From positions 2,356,001 through 2,420,000 of the forward strand of contig JACZZP010000006.1 of NCBI GenBank assembly GCA_015183035.1: a stretch of 64,000 bases of DNA. Direction: 5' to 3'. This document shows positions 44,600-59,763 of the stretch, one piece after another. The position numbers and the translations under genes are program-made. Numbering within the stretch: position 1 is the first letter of the stretch; the number at the start of each line of letters is the position of its first letter. The notes under the pieces were generated by a model that saw only the letters and a program-made list of their open reading frames with translations, had not been told where the DNA came from and ran no database searches. This stretch comes from Meloidogyne chitwoodi. Taxonomy: Eukaryota > Nematoda > Chromadorea > Rhabditida > Meloidogynidae.

Positions 44600-45127
44600 C
44601 AGGGCTACCATCGACAAAAATCAAAATAAAAGTACAAAAAAGTTTATTTAAAAGTACATAGGGTATAAAATTTTCCAAATTAAAGTACGCTCCATATTTT
44701 ATTTAAAAAATTTTTATTCTTGCTTAAATTTATATTTTTTCCAAGGTTAACGGTTTACAAGATTTTTAGAGACACTTATATCCAGTTAGAGTTGGATTTT
44801 TGGGATGGGTAAATTTTAAAAAGTTCAGGTCAGTTAACAGCGCCGCAGGCGAAAATTTTTTAAATTAATTGCTCTCTAGTTGCCAAAAATTCACGATTTT
44901 TAGCGCCGCAGGCAAAAAATTATTGCAGAACTACGTTAAATAGTAGAGAAAATTGGAAATATTTACCTTTAGCCAGTAAATTTTTATCAATTTTAAAAAT
45001 TTTAATTTTTTATTCAAAATATCGATTTAAAAGTACGTACTTTGATTAAAGTACATTTTCAATTTCGAAAGTACAAGAGTCGATTTTAAAGTTTGTACTT
45101 TCATTTAAAGTACGAATGGTAGCCCTG
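44600..45127. mobile_element. hAT-type non-autonomous element (528 bp)
   Basis: Ends are cagggctaccat at 44600-44611 and its reverse complement at 45116-45127. The octamer CATTAGAT occurs directly outside both ends (44592-44599 and 45128-45135). An 8-bp duplication and CAGGG termini are the hallmarks of hAT elements. Inside are subterminal aaagtac repeats and two copies of tagcgccgcaggc-like sequence, but no transposase frame. Confidence 0.88.
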
Positions 45128-45557
45128 CATTAGATGAAAACAAAATTTTTGGTTGATATCGAGGCTGAGCAAAAAATTTTTTTTAATTTGCGTCAAACCG
45201 GCTGAAAGGTGAAGCATTAGTTTTTCTCGATAATTAGACAAATAAATAAAAAATATACTATACGAGCTATAGAAATAAAGAAAAAGAAAATAGTATGATA
45301 AGCCTGGATATGAATGGATAATAAGCCTAAATCGATAAAATACATGCACATATATATATGTACATTTTTCCTTCATTTTCCTCACTACTACTATAATTGT
45401 TGTTCTTTTAGATAAAAAATTTCAACAAATTTGCTTAAATCGTTTTATTTGTCAACATTTTTGATTATTTAAAGATCTCTCGCTTGTACAATCAAGAGGT
45501 TTAAAACGTTACTTAAAATAATTCACAAATTAAATTTAAGTTTTTGACATATAAAAA

Positions 45558-47132
45558 ATGGTTTTTGTAAAAGAAAAAAAGGTTGAAATCATCAAAAGGA
45601 TGACTAATACTCGTCGTCTGAATCGCCTTATGTTTGGTCATTGTATTCGTATCAAACCATCAAATTGGCAAAAACCTTTTGAAGGGATATTCAGCAATAC
45701 AACACATCGTTTCAAGAAACAATCAAAGATGTCGAAAGTAAAATGTAGAGATGGTTCTTTGATTCATCCAAATGGATGTAACAAGGCTTTGGTTTACAGT
45801 GTTAGTTTTTTTAATTTCTAAATCTTTGGTAAATAGGTAACACCCCTATAGTTAATACAACATCACAACAGTAAAAATCAATAATACATATCAATATTGC
45901 CTTCGGCAAAAGTAAACCGAAGCGTAAACAACTCTTCTATTCGCAAAAAGTTGTCTACAAATTCGTGGATGCTTATAATGTTTTATATGAGAAATATATA
46001 TAATTAAGGAAATTTTTTAGTAATAGTACGCGAGTAAATTTAAAAATTACTATCCTCTTAATTTAAACAGTCGCAACAAGCTGGCCCCGCGACAAATAGG
46101 CAAGCGACTTTTCGTCGAGTCTAGATAATTTAACGATTGTTTTCGATTATAACTTGATGTTTGTTAGTTAGATCGTTTCTAAGTTAAAAACTAAACCGAA
46201 TTGTTAGTTAATTTGTAAACATTTTAGATGGTTAATAACGACGATGTAATTCTCGAGGAGCTTGCCGCTATTCGCAGGGAGCTTGCTGCTATTCGCACGG
46301 AGAATGCCGCTATTCGCACGGAGAATGCCGCTATTCGCACGGAGAATACCGCTATTCGAACTTCAGTAGACAACTTGACACAAATAGTTTTAGGAAATTT
46401 CCTCTGGGTTGTTTTTCGACAATTAATATACATTTATAATTTCATTTTTAGCTATTTGGAAGAATTCTTGCAATAGAGAGGTTTGTACATATGCCGCCTC
46501 CTCAAGATGGTAAAGATTTTTATTTTTTACGGTTAAGAAAGCTTATCTTTCCGCGTTGCCTCGATAGTTCAATAGGTAATTAATTTTTTCAAAATAGTCA
46601 CCTGATCTTTCGACAAATTTAACTGGATTCGTAAATTACATCATAACTGTCTTTTATAAATATAATCTGGATCAGGATGATCTGGAAAAAATTCCCTTAG
46701 AGCTTTCTAAATTTCATATAAAATTAAATGATGAATTTAAGGTGGCGACGCAAATAATAATGACAATTATTAGCAATTTTTGGAGGCCAAAATGTTGGCC
46801 CTAATGCCATGGGAGGCCAAAATGTTGGCCCTAATGCCATGGGAGGCCAAAATGTTGGCCCTAATGCCATGGGAGGCCAAAATGTTGGCCCTAATGCCAT
46901 GGGAGGCCAAAATGTTGGCCCTAATGTAGTTGGTGACGGAGGTGGACTTAATGAAGTTGGAGGAGAAGGTGGACTTAATGAAGTTGGTGGAGGAGAAGGT
47001 GGACTTAATGAAGTTGGTGGAGGAGAAGGTGGACTTAATGAAGTTGGTGGAGGAGAAAATGGTGGACCGGGTGTCCTCGGCGGTGACCAGGGTGATGTTA
47101 GTGATGGTAGTGAAAATGGAGATGCCATTTAG
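45558..47132 (+). CDS. coiled-coil repeat family, copy E
   Basis: Exons 45558-45800, 46228-46407, 46452-46509 and 46774-47132 give 279 codons plus stop, phases 0, 0, 1. Exon 1 (MTNTRRLNRLMFGHCIRIKP, then FEGIFSNTTHRFKKQ and KCRDGSLIHPN) is nearly identical to copy B. Exon 2 is a coil of 7-residue repeats (AAIRTEN), 21 bp per unit. Exon 3 is LFGRILAIERFVHMPPPQDG, parallel to LTGRIG...PPNG in copy C. Exon 4 is two arrays of 10-residue repeats, about five GGQNVGPNAM and four GGGEGGLNEV, followed by a Gly/Asp tail. An earlier acceptor at 46740 would end quickly at TAG, so 46774 is preferred. No signal peptide. Function unknown. Confidence 0.7.
46788..47055. repeat. two adjacent 30-bp coding minisatellites in copy E
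   Basis: 46788-46925: five near-identical 30-bp units (ggaggccaaaatgttggccc and remainder). 46930-47055: four units of 30 bp containing gaaggtggacttaatgaag. Both keep frame. The opposite strand is also open and Pro-rich, which I treat as a consequence of the repeats. Confidence 0.9.
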
Positions 47133-47284
47133 AATAGTTAAAAAGTTAATTCATATTTTTTTTGTAAATTTATATTAGACAAAAAAATTTTTTCTTATTT
47201 GTTTTTTAGAGTTTATTTTGACTCAATTGACATTACTAAATTAGATTATCATAAATTTGTCCTTTTCAATATTCTAGCTATCAC

Positions 47285-47650
47285 AGGTGCTCGTCCATTT
47301 ATGAGAGGATTGCTTCTCAAGGTGTAATGGCACATGGCAAGAATGGAAGAACTTGGCCGAAAATTGGCGGAAAAACGAAATAAACTTACAGATAGACCAC
47401 CAACATTAAATCTTCAAAAATCAAGGTTTCTTTTCTTTTTTTAGGATTTTTAAGTGTATTGTTTTTTAGTAATCTTCAAATGAATCGTGTTGTGCCTAGT
47501 GAATTACCTTCACCACAACGGCAACAACAAAATCGAAGTCAGTTTCGTTCTTCCTCTGAATAACCACCAATTGTTCAAACTGACATTTCGCCAGGATCAG
47601 AAGACCAACCATCTAAGGGGGGCAATTCCCTATATCATAAAGTTCCCCTT
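47285..47650 (+). pseudogene. fragment of AMOT-like gene (parts of exons 7-8)
   Basis: Over 90 percent identical to 42915-43265, including intron 7. It has an insertion early on, a nonsense change (tctgaataaccacc where the parent reads tctgaacaaccacc) and divergence after 47610. No exons precede or follow it. It lies directly beside the intact tail of the tectonin-like gene, mirroring the 43.9-44.6 kb arrangement. Confidence 0.85.
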
Positions 47651-47776
47651 CCACTGGTATATAAAATTTTGTATTTTATATTTACAACTTAAAAATTTAG
47701 AGAGGTATTAATTTTAGTTTTATAAAAGAAAGTGATTAAGAAGGAAGTGAATATTAAAAGTTCCAGTTGAGCAAAT

Positions 47777-50700
47777 TTATCCATCTAATTTGCACCAAGA
47801 AGATGCTGAACTGCCCGAAAGTGTACGCTCAGGCATTTCTTTTGCCCTAGAAAGCAGAATTTCCTTATTATCTTCCTTTTCTGAACTTTGGAAATAATTT
47901 TAAAATATTTTATAAAAAAATAACCATTAAAAGGTTCTGGCAAGTATAGCAAAGCAGTTCCAATATTAATAAAAATTCCAATTGAACCAACGCTTAAACA
48001 CCATTCTGCAATTGGTGCTGGTGCAATTTTCAATATTGAATTCATCTTTTAATTATTTTTTTTATTTAAAATTAATTTTAAATTAAAAAAAACCTGTAAA
48101 GGAGAACAGTTAATCCAGTTCCCAACACCAAAAGGACTTTCTAATGCTACACCTTGTATTAACCAAAGAACACCCTGAACATCAAGACCAAATCCAATTT
48201 TATCATAAATTGATATTGAAACAAATTTCTTTGGTTGACTATCTAGACTAAAAGATTAAATTTACTTTTTACTTTAAAAAATAGAACTTATCAAGTTTAA
48301 GCGCAAAACCTATTTATTCGCGGGAAAATAAAAAATATAACAAAGGAAGAGAATTAGAGAACAAACATTACATCCCACTTATTCGCAAAAAAATATTTAA
48401 CAAAAATTAATTTTAAAAAATTTCTCGCGAATAAATGGGGTGTGCACTCAAACTAGACAAGATCCAAAAAAACATACTATGCCCAATCAATGCCCATAGG
48501 ACAACGTCTAAGTCCAACCCTTGCGGCAATCATACCAAAATTGTTTAATACCCAAACAGCATCATCTGACGCTGTAATTTGTACAAATTTATCAATTTCA
48601 TCATTTTCTTGTGTTCTGTACCAATAACCAATTCCAGCAGCAGAATCAGGCAAAAACATTTGGACAAAAACCTAAAAAAATTTTGAAAATTTTCAAAAAA
48701 AAATTTCAAAGACTTACTCCTCTATCAGTTAAATACCAAGCATGTCGACTAGTTAAAACAACCGAAAGAAGATTTCCTTCATTTCTACTTGTCATTTGAT
48801 ACCACTGTGAATTTTTTGAAAATATTGAACAAGGCCAAATAAAATCTAATTTTGAAATTGGGGCAAATCCAGCAGAATTCCAAATACGCCAAAGACGAGT
48901 GCCATCATCTAAAAAATTAAAAACAAGTTCTAGATTTTTTTAAATTTCCCCGGTGAATAGTAAAATAACAGAGGAGTCCAAAAATTAAAAAATTTCCACA
49001 TTTTTGAATTTAAACCTCTCCTCCCTTCCCCAAAATATATTAAAAAAATTAATAAAAGAAAAACCTTTAATAGAAATTCCATCAGCATGTAATCTTAATT
49101 GTTTCCATTGCGGTGTATATCTTTTTCCTTGAATTGATTTTAAACTATTATTCATTAAATAGTAAGGCCTAAAAGCTTTCTTCTTCGGACAAATAGTTAA
49201 AAAATGTCGACAATGTCCAACATGGCCAATTTTAAAAGGAATGTTTAATAAAATCCAATTGCTTGAATCAGAAATTTGAAAAATTAATTTAAATAGAATA
49301 GAAGGATTTGTTGGTTTTATTTTTGTTGATAAAGTACTACTATGACTACTTGTTGTTGAAGACATTTTTAATAAAGATTCTTCAGGTTGAGAAATTTCAA
49401 TTTCTCCCAACAAACCAGACAATTCTATACTTGGAATAGCGATAGTCTAAAATTAAATTAAATCTTTTTTTTCGGATTTTTTACTTAAAAAAACTTCTAA
49501 AAAAATTAAGAATTAAAAAAACCTCTTGAAAATGTTCCATTTCTTCTGTTATTTTTTTTTCAAAATTTTCATCACAAATAACATTTTCTTCTCCATCAGT
49601 TTCTTCAATTGTCCATTCAAACAAAGAAGAAGACATTTTTTCTTTTACATTTTCTTCTTCATTATCAAAAATATTTTGTTCAAAAATTAAATTTTCTTCT
49701 TCCTTTTTTATTTTTTTCTTCTCAATTTGTTCAGTTTTACCCATTTCTAATTCTTCACATTTTTCTTCTTCTTTATTTTCTTCTTCATTATGAACAATTT
49801 TGTTCAAAACTAAAAAAGATTAAAATTAAAAAAAAAATTTTTAAAAAATACTTTTCATAATTTTCTGTTCCCTTTCTTCGCTTATCGGCTTTGTTAAATT
49901 AAATTCTTCATTTTGCTGTCTCATCAAATCAAATGTGAAAAGTTGAGATTTTCCTTCATTTACTAGAGATTTACTAAAATTAATTAATTTTTAAAAAATT
50001 AAAAAATTTTAAAAGGAAGAATTGAACATTTCACACCCAATCAGCCCTATTAAATTCAAAAAATCATTCCCAATTTAATTTTAAATAAAAATATAAAATT
50101 AAACCGTTGAGTAAATTGTCGCCTTTTTATCTTCCTTTTTTGAACAATTTTTTGTCTCAAAACTCTAACTTCTCCTTTACTTCCACTAAAATTGTCTTCT
50201 CCACCATCCAGTCTTTCTTCTTCATCTCCCAATAACGAAATTAATTGTTCTCGATTTTCATCACTCATATTTGTTGGTAAAGACTAGAGCTTGTAAAAAA
50301 ATATATTTTTTAATTTATAAATTTAAATTAACCATTTCTTTGTTTTGATCACCACGAGTTGTTGTACCAGACATTGACCATTGATCAAAATCTTAAAAAA
50401 AAAAAAGAATTTTTTTTTCAATAAAAAAATTCTTTTACCATTCGAAAATAAATTAAAAGAACGTCGAATATCCAAAAAATCGACAATTTTAGATGCTGTC
50501 TTTCCAGCATTTAATTTATCAAAAATTAAATCTTCGTTGTTTACTTGATTTTCATTATTTTGCTGTGATTTTTCTGTTGTTCCAATTAAAAAAGAATCCA
50601 ATTCTTTATTGAATTTATTAAATAATTCTTCTGTCCCAACTGGTAAAAATTCTTGAGCTTTTATTTTTCCAACTTTTTGTAATTCTCCACCAATTATACG

Positions 50701-51650
50701 ACTAGCAGCTAAAATTGACCCAAAAACACTTGAAGAAGAGGAAGAAGATTGTTGTTGAGAAAAAATAAAAGAATGTACACGTTCTTTAGCTGCCTTAGCC
50801 TGTCTTTGGGCATTAAAAGTTAAATTTTCTAAAACTTTTATTTTTTCCTCATAGCTTTTTTCTTCTTCAAATAAGGCATTTTGACCAATATTTGTATTAA
50901 ATTCAAACCGTATTTGCTCATTTTCGATATCCAATAAACGAAATTGATGTTCTAATTTATAAAATGATATTAGACTTAATTCTTCATTCTCAAGCATTTG
51001 TTCATAATCACATTCAATTTTACGATATGCAGAGTCTAATTGTTCTAATCGACTGCATTTACGTTGTAATTTTTCTATATTTTTAATTTTAAAATATTTT
51101 GAAATTAAAAAAGAAACCAATTTGTTGTTTTTGTCGATTTAAAGAGATGTTTTGTTCATTATTTTGTTGTACTTCATTCAAATATTTATTATTATTATCA
51201 TTTTCAATATTTTGTTTAGTGGAAGAGGAAGATATTTTCTCTGTTAGATCACTTTCAGATTTATATAAATTATTTTTAAATAAAACAACATTTGTTGTTG
51301 TGGGAGGAAGCTGTTGATGATGATTATTAGTAGTAAAAGTATCAATCCTTAAAAAATAAACTTTTAACAATTTATTGTTGTCCAAAACTTCACCCTCCCT
51401 TTAAAATTATAATAAACCTCTTTATATGTTCTTCATTTTCATCCAAGTAAAGGCATTGAATTGAATGCCTTTTTCGATCTTTTTGCAATAATTGATCATC
51501 GTTGCAAGCTTTTTCTAAAAAATATTGTATTAAATTGAATTTTTATTTTTTACCATTTTCTTGGTGTTCAATCTGTTGTTCTGTCTGTTCATCAACAATT
51601 ATTGGCCAAGAAGAAGAAATATTCCTTAATCTTCCATGTTTGTTCTTCAT
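47777..51650 (-). CDS. chimeric gene: AMOT-like N-terminus joined to tectonin-repeat (TECPR-like) C-terminus
   Basis: Fourteen exons from 51650-51554 to 47880-47777 give 950 codons plus stop. Exons 1-4 (NISSSWPIIVDEQ, then NNKYLNEVQQNNEQNISLN and EKLQRKCSRLEQLDSAYRKI) are close copies of the AMOT-like gene at 40.8-41.7 kb in inverted orientation. The sequence then diverges through GGELQKVGKIKAQEFLPVG and an acidic Glu/Lys region. The C-terminal third looks like tectonin beta-propeller repeats: DDGTRLWRIWNSAGFAPISK, RHAWYLTDRGVFVQMFLP, FVQITASDDAVWVLNNFG with RCPMGIDW, and GLDVQGVLWLIQGVALESP. TECPR1 is an autophagosome-lysosome tethering factor; a similar role is only a guess. Exon 11 reads into a stop unless spliced at 48478, where GTATGT is a good donor. 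The intron after it contains a 16-bp inverted repeat (tatttattcgcg type). Confidence 0.68.
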
Positions 51651-52297
51651 AATTAACAGAAAATGGAGCTAAAATTAAATAAAATCAAACAGACACGCCA
51701 GACTAGGCGCAAGTAGTATCTAGTTTCCTCTTTATCTCTAATTCTCTTTATTTAGCATACTATTCCGCGGCGAATATTCGGGCTTTACCAGAAAAAATTA
51801 GAAGAGTCTCACCCATAAAAATTTAAATTATTTCTCCGTGGACACTTGAGTCCCTCAAAGAAAACTGACTAAAATTCTTATAAGCTACTCTCTGTTTAGT
51901 AAAATCTGATAAAAAATTATCACAAATTCCAGACTACACAGTTATAAGATTGTCTTAAAGATGAAAATAATTTGTGGTTTGATTTATTTTAAATTGATTA
52001 ATTTATTCTCTAAGATATTCGACACCTCGCATCGTCCGTTCATATTTGTTGGTTGACCTTTTTTCCTTTTCTTTTGCTTTGTCCAACCTACAAATGCATA
52101 GATTAATGTACATTAATGATGACTGTACACAACACACAATTTTGATTGAATGAAAGATATTTTTTGACTGAAAAAAGGAAAAACATTCTCTTATAAATTA
52201 ATGGTTTGTTTTTTTTATTCAATAATCTTCGTGTGAAAAGCTTATTTTGACTAAATCTTTTTTAAAAAATACTTTTTTAGAAAAAATAAAAAAGAAA
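51651..52297. promoter_or_regulatory. divergent interval, tectonin-like gene / tetraspanin
   Basis: About 650 nt between divergent starts, with no gene visible. A T-rich AG at 52279-52280 lies 17 nt before the tetraspanin ATG and may be a trans-splice acceptor. Confidence 0.45.
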
Positions 52298-53455
52298 ATG
52301 CGTGTTGTGCCGCCTGTATCAAATTGTCTACAATCATCACTATTTTTCACCAATTTTCTTCTTTACGTAATAAAACTTAAAAAATCCATATAAATTTTAA
52401 ATCTTTTTAAAAATTTAAAGGTTACCGGTTTTGTTCTTGTTTCAATTTCCTTTTGGTTATTATTCGATCCAGCACAGAATTTTCAATTAGAATTGCTACA
52501 TTTTTCGGAGAATGCTCCATTACTCAAATTTGGCATTTATTTGATGGTTGGAACCGCTTTAATGATGCTTTTTGTAGGATCTGTGGGTTGTGTTGGTGCA
52601 GTGAAATTGGAACGATTTTTACTCGGATCGGTTTGTGAAAAGAATTTTCTTTAATTTTTTATTCTAATTTTTAGTTTATTTTTCTTTTATTAATTGCACT
52701 ACTTGCAAAACTTGGTGTCGTTATTTTATGCATTTTGCACCAAACAAAGGTTAAAAATTTTACCAAAAAATATTAATAAATAATTATTTTTTCAGTTTGC
52801 CAATGTTGATAGTATGAGACTTTATTTGGCTAATATTTCAAAAAATCGGTATATCCTTTTTATTTTTTATTTAATTTTTTTAAAGTTATAATAGAGATCG
52901 TTGGGTAACTCCAGTTATGGACTCTGTTCAATTTTATGTAAATATTTAAAATTAAAAAAATTAATTTAATTTACTTATTTTTAACAGCATCATTGCTGTG
53001 GCGGTTACAATTATAGTGAATATTTTGATTCTTTTTGGTTTATAACAAATACGGAACGTGGCACTAGCTCTTACGGTTTTTTAAAATTTAAATTATTTTT
53101 TAAAAATTTAATTTAAAAAAAAGTTCCCCGTTCGTGTTGTCGACAATCACAAGAAGGCCGTGCTTGGGCCATTCAACCGATTGACCCTTTATGTATTCAA
53201 TACTTACCTAAAAGTAGGGCTTTCAACACATCAATTAATATTCAAGGTTGTGGGTTACCAACAAAAACACATTTAGATTGGCAAATACAAATTGTTCTTT
53301 TAAGCTGCGTTTTGTGCTCATTAGTGGATGTAAAGAAATTTTATTTTTTTAATTTTATTTTTTTTTAAATATTTTTAAAGTTGTTGGCCCTTTTTCTTTA
53401 TATAAAATGTCTTGGTCAAGTTTGGAACTTTTACAGTATAATAGACGAAATATAA
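52298..53455 (+). CDS. tetraspanin
   Basis: Eight exons (52298-52366, 52421-52630, 52675-52749, 52796-52848, 52895-52937, 52988-53075, 53124-53323, 53381-53455) give 270 codons plus stop. Four membrane segments are visible: VTGFVLVSISFWLLF, IYLMVGTALMMLFVGSVGC, FIFLLLIALLAKLGVVILC, and a last one ending LALFLYIKC. The large extracellular loop has the diagnostic CCG (HHCCGGYNYSEYF), a second pair (RSCCRQ) and a final Cys (GCGLP), a six-cysteine loop. Tetraspanins organise membrane microdomains; which subtype this is cannot be told. Convergent with the G-gamma gene, 223 nt away. Confidence 0.93.
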
Positions 53456-53678
53456 CACTTGTGGTGCATTATTAAAACATTCTCAAGTATTTTTTTAAAG
53501 GATCTCTTTCAATCGTATTTTTTTTTTAATATTTTCTATTTTTGCAATAAATTTGTCATTTAAGCTTATTTATTGATTATTTTAAGAAAATTATATAAGA
53601 AATGTGTTTTAAAAAATGAGGCAGGGGAAAAGCATAAAAAGAAAGCATCATTTTACTTCTGAACAAAAAAAAAAAGAT

Positions 53679-53988
53679 TCAAAGAACCTCGCACTTGGAT
53701 TTTTCTGCCCATGGATTTCTAAAAGGACAATACATTAGTATTTTTTAATATTTATTTTTTAGGATTTTTAAAAATATTAAATTTACCGTGCTTTTTCCAC
53801 TGGATTGACAAGTGGGTCATTAGGCTGATGCTGGTCAATATAAGTCTTCAATTCATCCCCCGATCTAGAAATTGGAACCCGTTGAATACGCAACTGATGG
53901 CGAAGACTTTCAACTTTAAAAAAATAATTTTAAAGGTTTAAATATTTTTTAAAATTTTACCAGTTCTTTGTAAGTCGCTTCGGTCCAT
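53679..53988 (-). CDS. gpc-2: heterotrimeric G-protein gamma subunit
   Basis: Exons 53988-53961, 53913-53787 and 53718-53679 give 64 codons plus stop. The sequence runs MDRSDLQRTVESLRHQLRIQ, then DDPLVNP-type spacing (QPNDPLVNPVEKARNPWAEK) and the C-terminal CEVL. The NPW box and the CaaX motif are defining features. The terminal Leu predicts geranylgeranylation, anchoring the beta-gamma dimer to the plasma membrane. It resembles C. elegans GPC-2 (NPWAEKSKC at the end) more than the sensory GPC-1. Confidence 0.93.
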
Positions 53989-55415
53989 TTTTGTTAAATT
54001 TTTGGAAAAATATTTAATTGAAAAAGTGGCAAAATATGAGAAATCTTCAAAATGACAAATCCCTACTTCTACTTTTAAACAAAAAAAGGAAATTATAATT
54101 ATTTTTTGACAAATAAAAAATGAAAATAAACAAAAAGTGTAAAGAAGTGCGTTAATTATAGACTTCAATTTATAAATAAAATAAGTCTCGCCAGAAAAAC
54201 GGCATTATTCTTTTTTTGACGTCAATCCTTTTACGATTATCGCGCTTTCTATTTTTGGTCAAAATGAAAAATAAAAGTGTGGGGTAAAATTGCTTATTTT
54301 TGGAAAGGTTTGATGCAAATATAATCTCTTCTTTCTTGCACTTGTGGACTGTGACGTTTTAAACGACGATGAAGACAAAAAATAATGGGAACTGGCATAA
54401 TTGACAAATGAAAGGGAAGAAAAAAAGAATGGATAGATGACTTACTTGGCCACTTTTCCTATTTTTCCCCTCTTCCAAAAAAAATGTCCAGGCAGTCGAG
54501 AAAAGAAAAAATGAGTCTATTCTGGACAAAAATAGATCGATAAGTATATTTGAGAAAAAAGAGGAGAAGGCCGTTTAGTGAAGCTTTGGGGAAGAGTTGG
54601 CAAAACTAATGGTAAATGTGCAGTGTATATGTTCTTGAGTGTATAAGAGAGGATTTTAGAGAGAATCCAGGAAAATAGGGAAAAGGAAAAAACCATCAAA
54701 GCATTCGAGAGAGGTAAATGAAAAGGACAAAAGAAAAGTATTAATCCTTGTCTTGCCATCAGAATAAAATAAAAAATAGTGTAAAGTGTGCAGGGAGCTA
54801 ATAATTTCTTAATAAAATTAAAAAAAAAATTAAATTATGTAAAGAAATAAATATGTAGTAATAAACTTTTTATTTTTCATTTATATATTTTTAATTTACA
54901 CATTTTTATTTTTCCCACTAAAAAAAATTATGTGGGAAAATATGTCTTTATTAATTTATTTACTAAAAATATTTTTAATTAAAAAATATACACGACTTTA
55001 AGTGTTCCGGAAGAGAATAATACATTAAAATGTTTTTTTATTTTTCTGTTATATTAGATAAAGAAAATTTAAAAAATATTATCAGTCCATTTTTAAGTAA
55101 ATAAAAAAATTCCCATCATTTTCTTTCCTCTAATACAACAGAAAATAAAATTAATTTATAAAACTACAAAATTAAATTCAAAATATAGAATAAAAAAATA
55201 TGGCAATAATAACCAAAACTTAAGAAAATTAAAAAATTGAGAGAGACTATTGAGAGGAGATATAAGATCAAACCATGTTTAAGAGATATATTAATTGTCA
55301 AATGCCTTTAAAAAATTTTAAGGGGTTAGTTTTAGGTATAAAATCAAGAATCCTTAAGGAATCACAAAAATATTTGAGCAAAAATTTAAAAAAATGGCAA
55401 AAAAAAACCTCTCTA
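53989..55415. other. gene-free interval
   Basis: Holds the G-gamma promoter on the left and the nnt-1 3' region on the right. Frames such as 54517-54759 (-) have no recognisable features. Purine-rich runs (54530-54760) occur, but nothing supports a gene. Confidence 0.5.
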
Positions 55416-59354
<3,939 letters not shown>

Positions 59355-59763
59355 TCTGTTCGTCCAATGGTCTAAAAATTAACATTAAATCTCAGCATTA
59401 ATTTATCTATAAAATAGAAAATTTTAAGATCAAGAAATAAAAAAATGAACTCGTCCCTTCTTTAAGCAAAAGTTTAAAACGAAGAACTTTAGATTAAAAA
59501 AATAATAGATAAGAAAACAAAGTGAAAGTCAACACAACAGCTGCCCATGGTTAACAAATCTTAAGAAAATTACGAACGCTACTCTTCAATCAATTCCGTT
59601 TAGGGGTACTGAAGAGTAGGGGCAAATATGCTACCAATTCAGTGGCTTACTTAGATAATGAAATGCCGACAAATAGAAGTAACGAAAGTCAGAATATTTA
59701 TTAAATTTTATAAATTAAAATAATTTTTAAAATATTTTTTTCGATATTTTTCTTTCAATGTCA

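Noticed and set aside
46741..46773. Copy E exon 4 starting at 46743 (GGDANNNDNY)
   Set aside because: Ends at TAG after ten codons; the next AG at 46772-46773 gives the long in-frame repeat tail.
46724..47128. Pro/Ser-rich minus-strand ORF opposite the tail of copy E
   Set aside because: It is the complement of the two 30-bp arrays. The plus-strand frame has exon structure and homology, the minus one has neither.
54517..54759. 80-codon minus-strand ORF with hydrophobic residues
   Set aside because: Purine-rich strand gives a Phe/Leu/Ser/Pro-rich translation by composition; no splice partners or family features.
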